5,612 nucleotides of DNA from Balneolales bacterium (GTDB taxonomy: Bacteria > Bacteroidota > Rhodothermia > Balneolales > Natronogracilivirgulaceae): NCBI GenBank assembly GCA_007131625.1, contig SLQC01000370.1, forward strand, positions 1 through 5,612, in the 5' to 3' direction. Positions 5,485 to 5,612 of this stretch are shown piece after piece. The notes beneath the pieces were generated by a model that saw only the letters and a program-made list of their open reading frames with translations, was not told where the DNA came from and ran no database searches. The position numbers and the translations under genes are program-made. The stretch's first letter is position 1, and every line of letters starts with the position of its first letter.

Positions 5485-5612
5485 CTTTTTATAATACCTA
5501 AATTGAGCGATTTTTAATTTCACCGCCCCTCCTTCATCTCATTTGACCAAAAAATCTTTAATCAGTTGGAGGGGAGGTCTCTTTTTTGTTTTCTTATTGA
5601 ATTTCCGGTCGA
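5485..5612. other. Region upstream of the adenosyltransferase with a GGAGGGG inverted repeat
   Basis: No gene is visible in these bases. CCCCTCC (5526-5532) and GGAGGGG (5568-5574) form a perfect 7-bp inverted repeat with a 35-base loop. On the plus strand a T-rich stretch follows (5580-5595). This resembles an intrinsic terminator only loosely because the loop is long, and no plus-strand gene ends here. On the minus strand the nearer arm reads AAGGAGGGG and lies four bases before the GTG at 5523. No TAnnTTTG promoter box was found. Confidence 0.4.

Overview
This window looks like a chromosomal segment of a Bacteroidota-related bacterium, possibly the Rhodothermia/Balneolia branch. This is an inference. 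It rests on a sirtuin of the type lacking zinc-binding cysteines, a MepM-like M23 lipoprotein whose second active-site motif reads HLC instead of HLH, near-absence of Shine-Dalgarno sequences at the gene starts, and a perfect TAnnTTTG promoter -10 box (positions 2622-2629, minus strand). No insertion sequence, tRNA, rRNA, CRISPR array or phage gene is visible.

Layout. Two plus-strand genes occupy the left third: a sirtuin-family protein deacylase (37-765), then, after a structured 200-base gap, an SGNH/GDSL-fold protein (966-1823). Four minus-strand genes fill the rest and converge on the plus-strand pair at about 1824-1884. Read in their own direction they are a PduO-type corrinoid adenosyltransferase (5484-4942), a MepM-like murein endopeptidase lipoprotein (4747-3404), a short-chain dehydrogenase/reductase (3349-2654) and a secreted glycine-zipper protein with an internal duplication (2589-1885). 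The last gene has its own putative promoter.

Function. The genes do not form a recognisable pathway. They are mostly housekeeping or accessory metabolic functions: NAD-dependent deacylation, coenzyme B12 adenosylation, NADP-type redox chemistry and cell-wall remodelling. I see no convincing new multi-gene system. The points most worth a second look are: (1) a long, register-perfect inverted repeat (867-888 / 918-939) upstream of the SGNH gene, whose left arm can also form a competing local hairpin; (2) the SGNH-fold protein itself, which keeps the family scaffold and the Asp/His of block V but has lost the canonical Ser, Gly and Asn, suggesting a pseudoenzyme; (3) the two-copy glycine-zipper protein; and (4) the His-to-Cys change at the M23 zinc site.
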